A DNA stretch of 61,446 nucleotides from the IMG/VR virus record IMGVR_UViG_3300043399_000529, positions 1 through 61,446 of that record; one strand, written 5' to 3'. Source of the stretch: a virus. The position numbers were made by a program, and so were the translations under genes. The notes beneath the pieces are model-generated. The model ran no database searches. It was not told the DNA's origin and worked only from the letters and a program-made list of their open reading frames with translations. Below, one piece after another: positions 46,516 to 56,168 of the stretch; position 1 is the stretch's first letter, and every line of letters starts with the position of its first letter.

Positions 46516-48258
46516 TTAATCCCTTTTACCACGACCAATACCTTTTGTTGCTGCTTTAAGTTTTGGTTTTCTTGCAGTAAGAGGAGAAGGTTTTCTTTTT
46601 GGTAATTCTTTATCAGTTGAAATCTCATCTGGAGTTTCATCTGGTATTTCATTCCCTGTTGGAACCGGAGCTGATGCAGATTGTAATCTAAAACCCATTC
46701 TTCCTTTTTGACCTGTAGCAAAATAGGTTTTATTAAAAAGAACTGGTTTTCCAGAAAATTCAGTAGGGAACTTTCCGTAGTAATCAAGTGTCATTGAATC
46801 ACCACTGACAGTAGTTTTTGTAACTAGCTGTAAGTAGTTGTTATTGTTCAATGCTTTTAACATTGCAGCAGAAAAATCTGGGTCATTATTTGCTGCGGTT
46901 AATACTTTATTAGCAACGGCTGCAAGCGCATGATAATATATTCTGTAATCATCTCTTGCAGCCGCATCTGGTCTAATTCCTTGAGATTTAATCAAATCTC
47001 TTAATTTTGCATCTTTAACATCTTTAATGCTTCTGCTCTTGCGTGAAATAGTTAAAACAGCTTGTGCAGTTGCTTCATCTATGATCTTGTACTCAATAGC
47101 TGCTTTGAGTATACCAGCGTCAGCTTTGTCCTTTGCTAGGTATCTCATTATGCGTACAGCTCGTGGATGTTCTTTTTCAAGTTCAGGTGTAACTTGAGCG
47201 TACACGCCAGCTAATGAACTAGCAGCGCCGCCGCCTGTATGCATTTTTGTGCTGATTTGTAATTGCTTACCATCAGCGGTTTTAATTAAACTATCCCAAA
47301 GTTCTTGTCGTGTATTAGCACTGAATCTAACTTGTCCACCTACAAAGCTACCAATGCCTACAGCATTCATAGCTTTTTTAATATCGCCGCCAGTAAACTT
47401 ACCGCTTAGTAATGCTAATGGTCCTAAGTATTCTGCACCATACTTACTAATAACAGTAGCATAATGTGTTCCGTTATTGATTGGTGCAATTTTACCAGAC
47501 GCAGCAAGATCAACAGCTTGGTCCATGACGTCTGCTAGCTCTTCATCTGGTGTACCATGTGTAACTGATCTAATTCCGTTTTTAACAGTTTTTGCTAATT
47601 CGTTCTTGTTCCTAAAAGTTTCATCCATAATGATGTCACTAGGTTTAATAGCAATAGATTCGCTGCTTGATCTCTCAGATTTATATTTGTAACCGTTAAG
47701 TGTTAACCACTTTCCGTGTATAGTAGTATCTGGAACTTTATCAATATATCTTACCCAATATTGACTTTTATTATGCGGATCTAATACATGTGCAATAATT
47801 GCAGCTCTTGATCTAGCAGTTGGGTTATTATCTAGTTTCTTAACAGCGGCTTTTGGAATAGCAGCAGCAATAGCTTTTTCTAACTCTTCTGGTGAGTTAA
47901 ACGCATTCTTATTCTTTGGGCTTATTACGCTAATTTCTTGTACAGTTAGTACGTCTTTTAAGTTTTGTGGATTAACGTATTGATCACCCTGTACACGAGC
48001 AGTAACGCCTCTAGACTCATCTACAATAGACTCGGTTAGTCCAAGGTTCATTAACTTGTTTGGGGTTGAATTCTTAGCAGCAGAGCTGTGTAGTAATGGG
48101 GGAGGAAACTTATTTCCAAACTTCTTTGCTTGACGCTCTACTTCGCCAGGCTTAATATCTTTTGTAACACTCATTGAAAAACGAGGGTCATTCGCTTCTT
48201 TTTTATTCTTAGCGATATACCCAACAGCAGCAGTTTCAAATAAATCTTTGATTTTCAT
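46516..48258 (-). CDS. Large late leader-bearing protein, 580 aa
   Basis: Leader MKIKDLFE then TAAVGYIAK. Next a segment (PRFSMSVTKDIKPGE) I remember from other T4-like late proteins. The middle (FVGGQVRFSANTRQELWDS, D322, then QLQISTKMHTGGGAA, K338) looks like a nuclease-type strand order, but the acid-x-K pair is atypical, so that idea is weak. The tail is Lys/Pro/Arg-rich. Own late box at 48278-48286. Probably packaged in the virion. Confidence 0.65.
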   Translation of the reverse strand: MKIKDLFETAAVGYIAKNKKEANDPRFSMSVTKDIKPGEVERQAKKFGNKFPPPLLHSSAAKNSTPNKLMNLGLTESIVDESRGVTARVQGDQYVNPQNLKDVLTVQEISVISPKNKNAFNSPEELEKAIAAAIPKAAVKKLDNNPTARSRAAIIAHVLDPHNKSQYWVRYIDKVPDTTIHGKWLTLNGYKYKSERSSSESIAIKPSDIIMDETFRNKNELAKTVKNGIRSVTHGTPDEELADVMDQAVDLAASGKIAPINNGTHYATVISKYGAEYLGPLALLSGKFTGGDIKKAMNAVGIGSFVGGQVRFSANTRQELWDSLIKTADGKQLQISTKMHTGGGAASSLAGVYAQVTPELEKEHPRAVRIMRYLAKDKADAGILKAAIEYKIIDEATAQAVLTISRKSRSIKDVKDAKLRDLIKSQGIRPDAAARDDYRIYYHALAAVANKVLTAANNDPDFSAAMLKALNNNNYLQLVTKTTVSGDSMTLDYYGKFPTEFSGKPVLFNKTYFATGQKGRMGFRLQSASAPVPTGNEIPDETPDEISTDKELPKRKPSPLTARKPKLKAATKGIGRGKRD

Positions 48259-48277
48259 TACATAAGTTCCTATGTAA

Positions 48278-48286
48278 TATTTATTT
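48278..48286 (-). promoter_or_regulatory. Late-promoter-like box AAATAAATA
   Basis: Minus-strand AAATAAATA 19 bp before ATG 48258, inside the end of the HAD nucleotidase gene. Confidence 0.5.
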
Positions 48287-48799
48287 CAAAGCAACGGCTA
48301 ACTGTTTTGCTAGTTCCTCTAAACTGTTTTCATCTGCTTGATATTTGATACCAATTCCACCAGCGTTATTCCAAGCTGTAATATTTTTGCGGAAATCATC
48401 AATTAGAATATTAGGAATACCGTTGGATACAGCATATTTGTACTTTTCATGTTCAAATATAATGCCATCTGGTTGAACAGTAATATGCTTATTTAACCAT
48501 TCGCGTTTGCCTTTAATGCTACCTGCACGATCAAAGTTTAATGGGCTAGATAATATCTTATATCCACCAGCCATTCCTTTTACCATACGCAATAAACGAT
48601 TAGCAGTTTTAAATGGGGGTAAATCTCTAAACAAATGATATGCATCTGTATTTTGGAAAAAAATTTCCCATTGCTGATCAGACATATCATTGTAATGTTC
48701 TACGTCGTGAATAGCCCCAACGTGATTAAACAAGTCTGCTAATACACCATCCATGTCAACATATACAGTAGGTTTGGTAGTTATTTCAAATATCTTCAT
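48281..48799 (-). CDS. HAD-family 5'(3')-deoxyribonucleotidase-like protein
   Basis: 172 aa. VYVDMDGVLADL (nucleophile D and acid D), ILSSPL, and ILIDDFRKNI (motif IV) match small deoxyribonucleotidases, which remove phosphate from dNMPs. The start MKIFEITT resembles the late leader family. Overlaps the methyltransferase gene by 14 nt. Confidence 0.78.
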   Translation of the reverse strand: MKIFEITTKPTVYVDMDGVLADLFNHVGAIHDVEHYNDMSDQQWEIFFQNTDAYHLFRDLPPFKTANRLLRMVKGMAGGYKILSSPLNFDRAGSIKGKREWLNKHITVQPDGIIFEHEKYKYAVSNGIPNILIDDFRKNITAWNNAGGIGIKYQADENSLEELAKQLAVALK

Positions 48800-49322
48800 T
48801 TAAATCTTTCTTACAAAGTTCAAGATCAATGTAGTATTCAGACATGGAAGAAGCGAGTATTCTAAATCTTTTTTCAAAGATCTCTTTCCATTCCTCAGCT
48901 TTTTTAAGACAAATATGTGCGTTCCACCCATTGTTTAAAACTCTAGTTGCTGGTACTGTTGAAATTGATATGAAAGCATATTTCTCAATAACTCTTTCTA
49001 AATCATCTAAAACATTATTGAGACAATCTGGTTCAACATGTTCAATTACATCAATACAAGCAACCATTTTGCACGGTTTAGGACTAGTGCTCCATTGCGG
49101 AATACCTGGTTCATATTTATGAACCACAATATTGGGATTTAATTTTTTTAATACCTTTTCTAAATTACCAACTCCTGATCCGTAATCTAATAATTCATTT
49201 AAATTATATTTAGATAATATATCAAAGATACGAGGGGCGTAGTAAACGGAAGCAACACCCCATTGACTAATTGAGTGTTCTTTTTCTAAAACAGATCTAT
49301 AATAATCTGTTACTAACGTCAT
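48786..49322 (-). CDS. Class I SAM-dependent methyltransferase
   Basis: 178 aa. LLDYGSGVGNLEKVL (motif I), MVACIDVIEHVEPD (motif II/post-I) and NGWNAHICLKKAEEWKEIF. The substrate is unknown; a small-molecule or sugar methyltransferase is as likely as a DNA one. Overlaps neighbours on both sides. Confidence 0.78.
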   Translation of the reverse strand: MTLVTDYYRSVLEKEHSISQWGVASVYYAPRIFDILSKYNLNELLDYGSGVGNLEKVLKKLNPNIVVHKYEPGIPQWSTSPKPCKMVACIDVIEHVEPDCLNNVLDDLERVIEKYAFISISTVPATRVLNNGWNAHICLKKAEEWKEIFEKRFRILASSMSEYYIDLELCKKDLNEDI

Positions 49323-49465
49323 TGCTCACTTTCCATAGCGCGATGCCAATATCGTTTAACAATTTCTTCTTTATCTTTATCTGTATAGCTATCTGGAATA
49401 TCTTTTCCTTTTAGCTTATTCCAAATAACTTTAGCTGTTTCATCGTTAAACTTTTTGTCTGACAT
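49319..49465 (-). CDS. Small protein, 48 aa
   Basis: ATG at 49465 (MSDKKFNDETAKVIW) shares a base with the stop of the giant gene (TAATG). Ends WHRAMESEQ-TGA. The longer open frame up to 49555 is a shadow of the giant gene's end. Helical, no motif. Confidence 0.62.
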   Translation of the reverse strand: MSDKKFNDETAKVIWNKLKGKDIPDSYTDKDKEEIVKRYWHRAMESEQ

Positions 49466-52400
49466 TAGTCTATCTCCCCGGTATACTCCTGCCCACCTAG
49501 TATACACGCTTTTTGCATTTCTGTTAACTCTTTTTTTGGCTCTTCTTTTTGCCAAACAAATGGTTTATCTGCTGCTTCGATGTATTCTTTTACTGTAGTT
49601 GGCTTTTTGATTCTTTCAAATGTATAGGCTACAATGCCTCTATCAACTTTCCTGTTTTTAAATTTAAAAGTAGGAATAATTTTTGGTAACATTTTTGTAG
49701 ATGCATCGTAGAGTTTAACTCGACTTAATTCATTTGCATAAGAAGCAAAATCAATTTTAGTAATATTTTCGTATTTGCTTAAGTATGTTTTAATTACAAG
49801 CATCACAGTAGTTAAGACTTTAAATGCATCTCCAGTGTTAGTTACTTTAATGGTTCCATCTTCATCATTTTCGGTAAAAGCAGAGAAAGAAATACTAGCC
49901 ATATTTGGTTTATTTTTATCGTTTACACTAATTAATACTATATATTCAACTCCAGCATCTGTAACAAAGTCAGCAGTATATTCTCTCATGTCTCCTTCTG
50001 CTGTAAAAGGATATGGTTTGTTAGCAAGTTCAGTTACAACTTCTTTTGATTCTGCGCTTGGTATTCTAACAGTGCCATCATCTTGATCAACGGCTGCAAC
50101 AACACGATTATTTTCCCTTCCCCATCGTAGCGCAAGTTGAGTTGCTTCCTGACGACTACGGGCAGAAACATATGTTAAAACATTATTATCGTGATCATAG
50201 ACTGTCCAACGACTCCATTGACCTTCGTTTCTACTAGCTACAGCTTTTATATCGTCTGGTGTTGCTACTCTTGCTCCTCGAGGACCACCATAAACTGGAT
50301 TATTATTTTCCCACTCAAACCCTTTGCTTAATGCCTCTTTAGAAGAAATTGCTTTTACAATAGTAAAAGGATTGCCGTTTCTATCAAGTATTGCCCAATC
50401 AATTGGTCCTCTTTTCTTTGCTAATCTAAGTTCTTGCTTTGCTTTTAGTTTCATTACAAGTTCTGCTTTTGATATACTACCACTTGCAAACATACTAAAC
50501 AATTTAACTACATTATCTTCATTTTCATTATTTTTTGCAGAATACAATAACTTATAAAGTTTCTTAGCATACTCTTGCTTTGCTTCATTTGGATCAGCAG
50601 CAAGAGCCATTACACGGACATAACGCAATAATGTATTCTTAATCTTTTCAATTGCTTCTAGATAGTTACCGCCTGCACTGCGGAACTCAATATAACCTTT
50701 CTTAATGTTAACGCTAACGTACTTGTCTCCTCTTGGAACAAGTGCATCATCAACCATCTTTAATGCTGCTTTATTAAGTCCACTACGTAATGTTTCAAAT
50801 ATAGTTGGCATGTTACGCATTACATATGGGCCAGTTTGTGTTTGCATCTTGTCAAGTGAGCTACGTGCATAGCCATTACCTAAACGACCAAACTGATCTA
50901 GTACGTACTTGTCACCAAGGAACAATATTAGCTTAATGTAATCAACGTTTTCCATTTGTGGAATGCTTACACCCATATGGAAACCAGTCGAGCTATCAGT
51001 ATATGCACCGTGATTATTCATCCAAGTTAGTACTACATCTAGCTTTTGTAGTGCTTGTTCTAATGGTAGTGGAGGACTTACTAATTCTAATCCGCCTTCC
51101 CCTGCACTTTCATCAGCATCGATACTGCTATCAGTTTCTAAATACCAAACACCACCTTCTCTGTTGCTCTTAAATGCATGATAGTCCGCGGCAAACTTAA
51201 CAGGCATACCTACAGCGTTTTTAATTTCATCTGCTACTTCACTCATTGCTTGTTCGTCAACTTCGCCGCTGCTAGTTTCTGTCCAGTGTGGCCAATCCCA
51301 CCCAAATCTCTCTGCCCATTCGCTCATCATTGACAAACTGTTATACTCTAAGAAACCTCTTAGATCATCCCACTCAGACATGTAATCATCCCTTAGTGAT
51401 TGTACAACGTCATCGTAAGTGCTATCTTGGTCTTTAATACTCTTTTCAATTTCTTCTTCGTCGTAAGTAGTATCTTCTTTATATTTTCTTCTTAATTCTT
51501 CTTGCCAATAATCAGATTCGAGTTCATTGTCAAAATCCATCATAATGTATTCGTTTAGTTCGTCTGATACTTCTTCAACAGCTCGTTCAATAGTTCTTCT
51601 TGCTTCGCTATCCCTAAAGAATGATATTAAGTCATCTTGCATAGCACCCATTGTTGAGCTTGTTACACGCTCGTCCATGTCATAATCTGGTTCGCTATCC
51701 CCGCCATTCTCATCTGCCATGTTAGGAACAATCATTTCAAACTCGAACCCAACAGTAGTTGATTTTGCAATGTCACTTGCGCTAAACTTTTGTAGCGCAC
51801 CTGGACTCATATCAATTTCAGTTAGACGTTGTTCGTGATTTTCTAAACTGAACTCTTTGTCCTTCATGTCGTTAAGCATATCGTAGAGTTTGGCAATAAG
51901 TCCATTGCTACGTAATGCTTTCCAAGCTAGATTTTCTGCACCAAATTCACCAGTGCTATGTAATCCAACTTGACGATACTTCTTAAGTGTATGACGTAAC
52001 TTTACAGCAAGATTATAATCCTGTGCTTTTAGTGCTTTTAAGATCAAAGCTTTTAGTACATCATACTTTTCACGAACGTTTGATTCATCAACTTCAACGG
52101 TAGTTTGTTCTGGACGCTTAACCCAATCATTGTTCATAATGCTGTAAATGCCATTGCTTACATGATCTTCGTTTGCATTTTGTACGTATAACTCTACATC
52201 AAACCCTTTGATCTTGTAGTCATGCTGTTCATTATACTGGAACTTCTTTGCATCAAATAGTTCACGATAAATTGCGTCATCATCTACTTTTGGAAGATCA
52301 ACAATTAAGTGTAAGTCAATGTCACTGTTTGGTGTGTAGTTGTATGCGGCATTAGATCCACTAATTGTAATGTCCTTCAAGTTAGGAAGTTCAATTCCTA

Positions 52401-55400
52401 TGAAGTTTTTAAAGTCCTCTGCAATATCCAACAACTTTTGTCTTACAACAGGAGACATCCTACCTGCGCTATTAAACAATTGTGGATTTAGTTCATCGTT
52501 AATAGTTGGCATAAAGTCATCTGCAGGTGTACCGCCTTCAACAAAGTATCGTGTTTGATATTTGCCGTAATTCTTTTCGTCGTGAGCAGTTGCGATGACA
52601 TACTTGTAACTGTCATCCATCATTAGTATTTTCTTAATACCGTAACCAAGACCATCACGTTTACGTTTAATTACAAAGTCAACGTTTTCTAAGTTTGAAA
52701 TTTTATCACCAAATTGCTTTTTTGCATTTGATAAAATATCAAGCATATCTTTTTGTGACAATGTACGTTCTGCTAATCTTTCAAGCAAGTGTCCTGAAAT
52801 ATATACTGGTCCATCAGCAAAATCAAAGTTGATGTAATACTTGTCTTTTTTAGGATTTGCTTTTTCAGTAATCTTAGTTGGATTTTCCTTAGCAAGTATT
52901 GCCTCATATTCTGCATTTGCTTGTCTAATAGCAGCAAGTGCTTCTTGTGCTCTTTTTTCACTATCTGCTAACCCTGGCACCGCTTTAGTCATCTTGTCCC
53001 AAGGAGACTTAGCTTCACCTAATTTAACTCCCATACCCTTTGCAGTAAGCATCATGAGTTTCTTAATCCAATCTTCGTCTAACTTACCACCAAAACCTTT
53101 CATCCAAGTATCTAGTTTTTGTTGTAATGATAGATTGGGATCTTTTAGTGTGTTACGCAATGCTGTAAAACTAGCATCAATGCCACCTAAAGCAGCACCG
53201 CGTGGAATAGCAATAACATCATAATCAACTTGATCTTGTGTTCCACCAAACTTTGCAAGTGCAGCAGGATCCTTCATACGCTTTTCTAAAGTATCCATCC
53301 ACTTCTTAAAACCTTCGTAACGGTCAGTGCCAACCATCAACACAATTTTCTTGTAAGTACTATCAGAAGGTAATACTAATTCTTTTTCAATTTTCTTAAC
53401 TGGACTTGGTACAGTTACACCATCTGGACTTACAATAAGTTGGAAGATGTTTGCGTACTCGGGATACATTTTCTTCCAAGTAGCCAACTTTACTTCTGGT
53501 GGAATTGGATCATCTGGTCCAGTCTTGCTGCTAATGTAAACGTATGGGTCACCGCCAAGTTTCTTAGCAGCGGCAATAACAGTATCAATTACCTTTTGAT
53601 GACCAATGTGACCAACAAAACTACCAGCAGTAACAACGGCAGCTTTGGTTCTATTGCTCCCAGTTGTTGGTGCTTTTTTAATCTTTGCAGCCATTGCACC
53701 TTTCATTTCAGTGCTAGTAACTTTTGCAAGCTGACCATTTGGCATAGCGATAACTAAACCTTCAATAGTGCTGCCAAGCTTGTCTTTACCTTTAATGTTA
53801 GGACTGTTAATGATAGCATCGCTAATTGCTTTTCGAGCTGCTGTTAATATTTCTTTTGCTTTTGCTTTTGCAGGATCATTTTTCTTTTTGCTTGACAGTG
53901 CTGTACGTAATGTATCATCCATCCTAGCAATTGGTTCTACAATGCTTTTAACATCAATATCACTGTGCTGTAATTCAGTTCCAATTATTTTAATATTTGG
54001 TGTACTTTTAGTAATAAGTTTTTCTATGATTGTATCTGGTAATCTTTCACCAGTAGAATATGTACTTGCAATAATAGGAACAAGTGTCATTTGCTTGCCA
54101 AGTTTTTTAGAATCATACGGTATGTTTACAAACTTAAGTCCAGTATTAGTCTTTTCAGCCATTGGGTTGTACATCATTTCTGCTTGTACAATTGTATCCT
54201 TAGGTAATTCTTTTATAAAATCACTGTTTACAATTAAGTTAAGTGCTTGATCGTATTTTTCAGCACGAGCAATTTGTTCTTCACTGCCGTTATTATCTCT
54301 AGCATATTTTTCAAACATGCCAATATTATCAGCATAAATTGGATTTGTAACACGACTTGTCATAAAGAATGGTTTACCGCTTTGATCTTTACCAAAACGT
54401 ATACCAGCACCATCTACTTTAAGTGTGATTGGAATGTTATCGAGCGTGCCTCCATTCTTAGCAATTGCATCAACAAATGCCAGGAAGTCTAAATCCTTCA
54501 TTTCAACAGTTGAACCAGGATTATAAATGTGCTTAATACCTTGACGCTTATAATCTGGGGCATCTGCTTCTGTAATTGATTCTGCTTTATACTTAGAATA
54601 ATAATCAGCTAAGGTTTTTGCTAATTCATTTTTGTTAATTGAAACTTTTAGTGTATCTATAAGTTTATTGATAGCGATTTCTTTTTCACGTTTGTCAGTT
54701 GCTGGGTCACCTTTGTATAGTTGCTGAGCAGCAGGGCCAAACAACAAAGCCATAAATGCTTGTGTAATTTTGTTTTTATCTTCTGGTGTAAAATATTTGT
54801 TAATTAATGCTAATACGCCAACAAAACTGCCTAAATACTTTTCTTCACCTTTAGTTGGTTTACGACCAATTAAAAGTGTAAACATGCCTGAAATATCTGT
54901 TACATATTCGCTTTCACTTGCTGGAACTTCTTTATAAATTCCAAGTCCATCATCGGCTACTGCTGGTTTCTTTGTTTTGGGATCAATTACTGGTTCAAAC
55001 TTTTGTCGAACACCGCCAGTTACAGCAAAGGCCAAATCACTTGCTGTTACTTTCTTTAGCTTAGTCTTCATTTGAATGTAACGTTCTTTAGCATCTTTGT
55101 GTGTTAAAGAACGTAGTAAGTACTTGTGGAACACGCCTTTAATGCCTGCGCTTAAGTCTTCCCAAGCACTGCTATGACTAAACTTGCTCCACTCAGTTGG
55201 ACTACCTTTATCATAGTCTACAAGTTCCATATCAATCTGTACGTTTACAGCAGGATCTTTAAATTGCCACAAGCTAATAAATGTATCCTGTCCTGGGTTT
55301 GGTTTAAAACCAATTAACTTTGCTGGACCAAATTGTTTACCTGTTGCCCTAGTTAAAAAGTCCTTAGCTTTATCGGCTAGGTTCTTATCAACCATAGTGT

Positions 55401-55686
55401 CAATATCACCAACACTTGACTTTACTTTAGTAAACTGATCATCTGGAATTTTTACATTGAAAAAGTGGAAGGCGCTACCACTTAAAAACTCTTTGTTTTT
55501 AATTAATTCTGGGCTCCAAAGAGGAACACCGTATGCTTTATTAAATGCACTGTTAATGATTTGCAGTGCTTTATCTATCTCAGCAACTACTGCGCTACGG
55601 GAAATCTTGTTTAAGTCTAGACGTTGAGCGGCAATGCCGTCTATCTCAACATTGCCGCCTTCGTTAAGTATTGTTTTATTGATCAT
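49465..55686 (-). CDS. 2073-aa multidomain late protein (ligase, NTases, amidoligase)
   Basis: Domains in order: N-terminal region (1-370) unrecognised; ATP-dependent ligase-like domain (about 395-660) with LKVDG (K423), AEMMY (E503), EGLVIAMPNGQLAKV (E642, K655); nucleotidylyltransferase (about 680-840) with VGHIGHQKV and VGTDR; unrecognised 941-1060; polymerase-beta-like NTase (1108-1130) with ISGSNAAYNYTPNSDIDLH; amidoligase-type domain (about 1309-1700) with GFEFEMIVP and GGLELVSPPL and STGFHMGV; two W-x-x-x-D modules (1763-1855); C-terminal domain. Sites of form (I/L)xE lie at or near most domain borders (373, 891, 941, 1290, 2056; also VTE at 1886). Own late box. One uninterrupted frame. 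Confidence 0.75.
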   Translation of the reverse strand: MINKTILNEGGNVEIDGIAAQRLDLNKISRSAVVAEIDKALQIINSAFNKAYGVPLWSPELIKNKEFLSGSAFHFFNVKIPDDQFTKVKSSVGDIDTMVDKNLADKAKDFLTRATGKQFGPAKLIGFKPNPGQDTFISLWQFKDPAVNVQIDMELVDYDKGSPTEWSKFSHSSAWEDLSAGIKGVFHKYLLRSLTHKDAKERYIQMKTKLKKVTASDLAFAVTGGVRQKFEPVIDPKTKKPAVADDGLGIYKEVPASESEYVTDISGMFTLLIGRKPTKGEEKYLGSFVGVLALINKYFTPEDKNKITQAFMALLFGPAAQQLYKGDPATDKREKEIAINKLIDTLKVSINKNELAKTLADYYSKYKAESITEADAPDYKRQGIKHIYNPGSTVEMKDLDFLAFVDAIAKNGGTLDNIPITLKVDGAGIRFGKDQSGKPFFMTSRVTNPIYADNIGMFEKYARDNNGSEEQIARAEKYDQALNLIVNSDFIKELPKDTIVQAEMMYNPMAEKTNTGLKFVNIPYDSKKLGKQMTLVPIIASTYSTGERLPDTIIEKLITKSTPNIKIIGTELQHSDIDVKSIVEPIARMDDTLRTALSSKKKNDPAKAKAKEILTAARKAISDAIINSPNIKGKDKLGSTIEGLVIAMPNGQLAKVTSTEMKGAMAAKIKKAPTTGSNRTKAAVVTAGSFVGHIGHQKVIDTVIAAAKKLGGDPYVYISSKTGPDDPIPPEVKLATWKKMYPEYANIFQLIVSPDGVTVPSPVKKIEKELVLPSDSTYKKIVLMVGTDRYEGFKKWMDTLEKRMKDPAALAKFGGTQDQVDYDVIAIPRGAALGGIDASFTALRNTLKDPNLSLQQKLDTWMKGFGGKLDEDWIKKLMMLTAKGMGVKLGEAKSPWDKMTKAVPGLADSEKRAQEALAAIRQANAEYEAILAKENPTKITEKANPKKDKYYINFDFADGPVYISGHLLERLAERTLSQKDMLDILSNAKKQFGDKISNLENVDFVIKRKRDGLGYGIKKILMMDDSYKYVIATAHDEKNYGKYQTRYFVEGGTPADDFMPTINDELNPQLFNSAGRMSPVVRQKLLDIAEDFKNFIGIELPNLKDITISGSNAAYNYTPNSDIDLHLIVDLPKVDDDAIYRELFDAKKFQYNEQHDYKIKGFDVELYVQNANEDHVSNGIYSIMNNDWVKRPEQTTVEVDESNVREKYDVLKALILKALKAQDYNLAVKLRHTLKKYRQVGLHSTGEFGAENLAWKALRSNGLIAKLYDMLNDMKDKEFSLENHEQRLTEIDMSPGALQKFSASDIAKSTTVGFEFEMIVPNMADENGGDSEPDYDMDERVTSSTMGAMQDDLISFFRDSEARRTIERAVEEVSDELNEYIMMDFDNELESDYWQEELRRKYKEDTTYDEEEIEKSIKDQDSTYDDVVQSLRDDYMSEWDDLRGFLEYNSLSMMSEWAERFGWDWPHWTETSSGEVDEQAMSEVADEIKNAVGMPVKFAADYHAFKSNREGGVWYLETDSSIDADESAGEGGLELVSPPLPLEQALQKLDVVLTWMNNHGAYTDSSTGFHMGVSIPQMENVDYIKLILFLGDKYVLDQFGRLGNGYARSSLDKMQTQTGPYVMRNMPTIFETLRSGLNKAALKMVDDALVPRGDKYVSVNIKKGYIEFRSAGGNYLEAIEKIKNTLLRYVRVMALAADPNEAKQEYAKKLYKLLYSAKNNENEDNVVKLFSMFASGSISKAELVMKLKAKQELRLAKKRGPIDWAILDRNGNPFTIVKAISSKEALSKGFEWENNNPVYGGPRGARVATPDDIKAVASRNEGQWSRWTVYDHDNNVLTYVSARSRQEATQLALRWGRENNRVVAAVDQDDGTVRIPSAESKEVVTELANKPYPFTAEGDMREYTADFVTDAGVEYIVLISVNDKNKPNMASISFSAFTENDEDGTIKVTNTGDAFKVLTTVMLVIKTYLSKYENITKIDFASYANELSRVKLYDASTKMLPKIIPTFKFKNRKVDRGIVAYTFERIKKPTTVKEYIEAADKPFVWQKEEPKKELTEMQKACILGGQEYTGEID

Positions 55687-55712
55687 TTAATAGCCCATTA
55701 ATGTATATAGAC

Positions 55713-55721
55713 TATTTATTT
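55713..55721 (-). promoter_or_regulatory. Late-promoter-like box AAATAAATA
   Basis: Minus-strand AAATAAATA 26 bp before the ATG of the giant gene. Confidence 0.55.
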
Positions 55722-55724
55722 GTG

Positions 55725-56168
55725 TTAAATGTTTTCAAGTAACCAAATGTAAATTGGTGTGCTGAACTTAATTTCCCAGCGACCGTTATATCCTAAATTA
55801 ATACAGTTTTTAACTAACTCTGGAGCACTATCTCCGTAAATGTCTTTACGGGGATAATAATTTGAATGTGTATGCTTTAAATATCCAATATTAATCTCAT
55901 CAAATGAGATTTCGTCAATGTTGAGAAGCTGATCTTTAACAATTTTATCATTTTCAACAACAGTTTGATATTTGTCCTTATCGTAAAGTTCAATAGCTAA
56001 TGTATGGGAATCTTCTGTTAGTTCTCCACTCCATTTAATTTCTTTTTGATCAGCAATTTCACCGTCAAAAATTAATTGTGCATCTACATAAACTTTTGCT
56101 TTCGGTGCATTTTTCCAAAAGTTGCTGGATAAAGTTACTACAATATCAACTGTTTCAAGATTTGACAT
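55725..56168 (-). CDS. Virion-type CBM-like beta protein
   Basis: 147 aa. AKVYVDAQLIFDGEI, HTLAIELYDKD, IDEISFDEINIG and NLGYNGRWEIKFSTPIYIWL: a CBM-like strand order also seen at 34703 and 45945. Such proteins in T4-like phages probably sit on the virion. Overlaps the glycosyltransferase gene by 14 nt. Confidence 0.66.
   Translation of the reverse strand: MSNLETVDIVVTLSSNFWKNAPKAKVYVDAQLIFDGEIADQKEIKWSGELTEDSHTLAIELYDKDKYQTVVENDKIVKDQLLNIDEISFDEINIGYLKHTHSNYYPRKDIYGDSAPELVKNCINLGYNGRWEIKFSTPIYIWLLENI

Noticed and set aside
46404-46787. 127-aa frame overlapping the 580-aa late gene end
   Set aside because: Overlaps a gene with a clear leader and late box; repetitive Gln/Lys/Leu composition suggests a frame shadow.
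46516-48258. Firm restriction-endonuclease call for the 580-aa late protein
   Set aside because: The D...QISTK pattern is only loosely like PD-(D/E)xK and the acid before x-K is missing.
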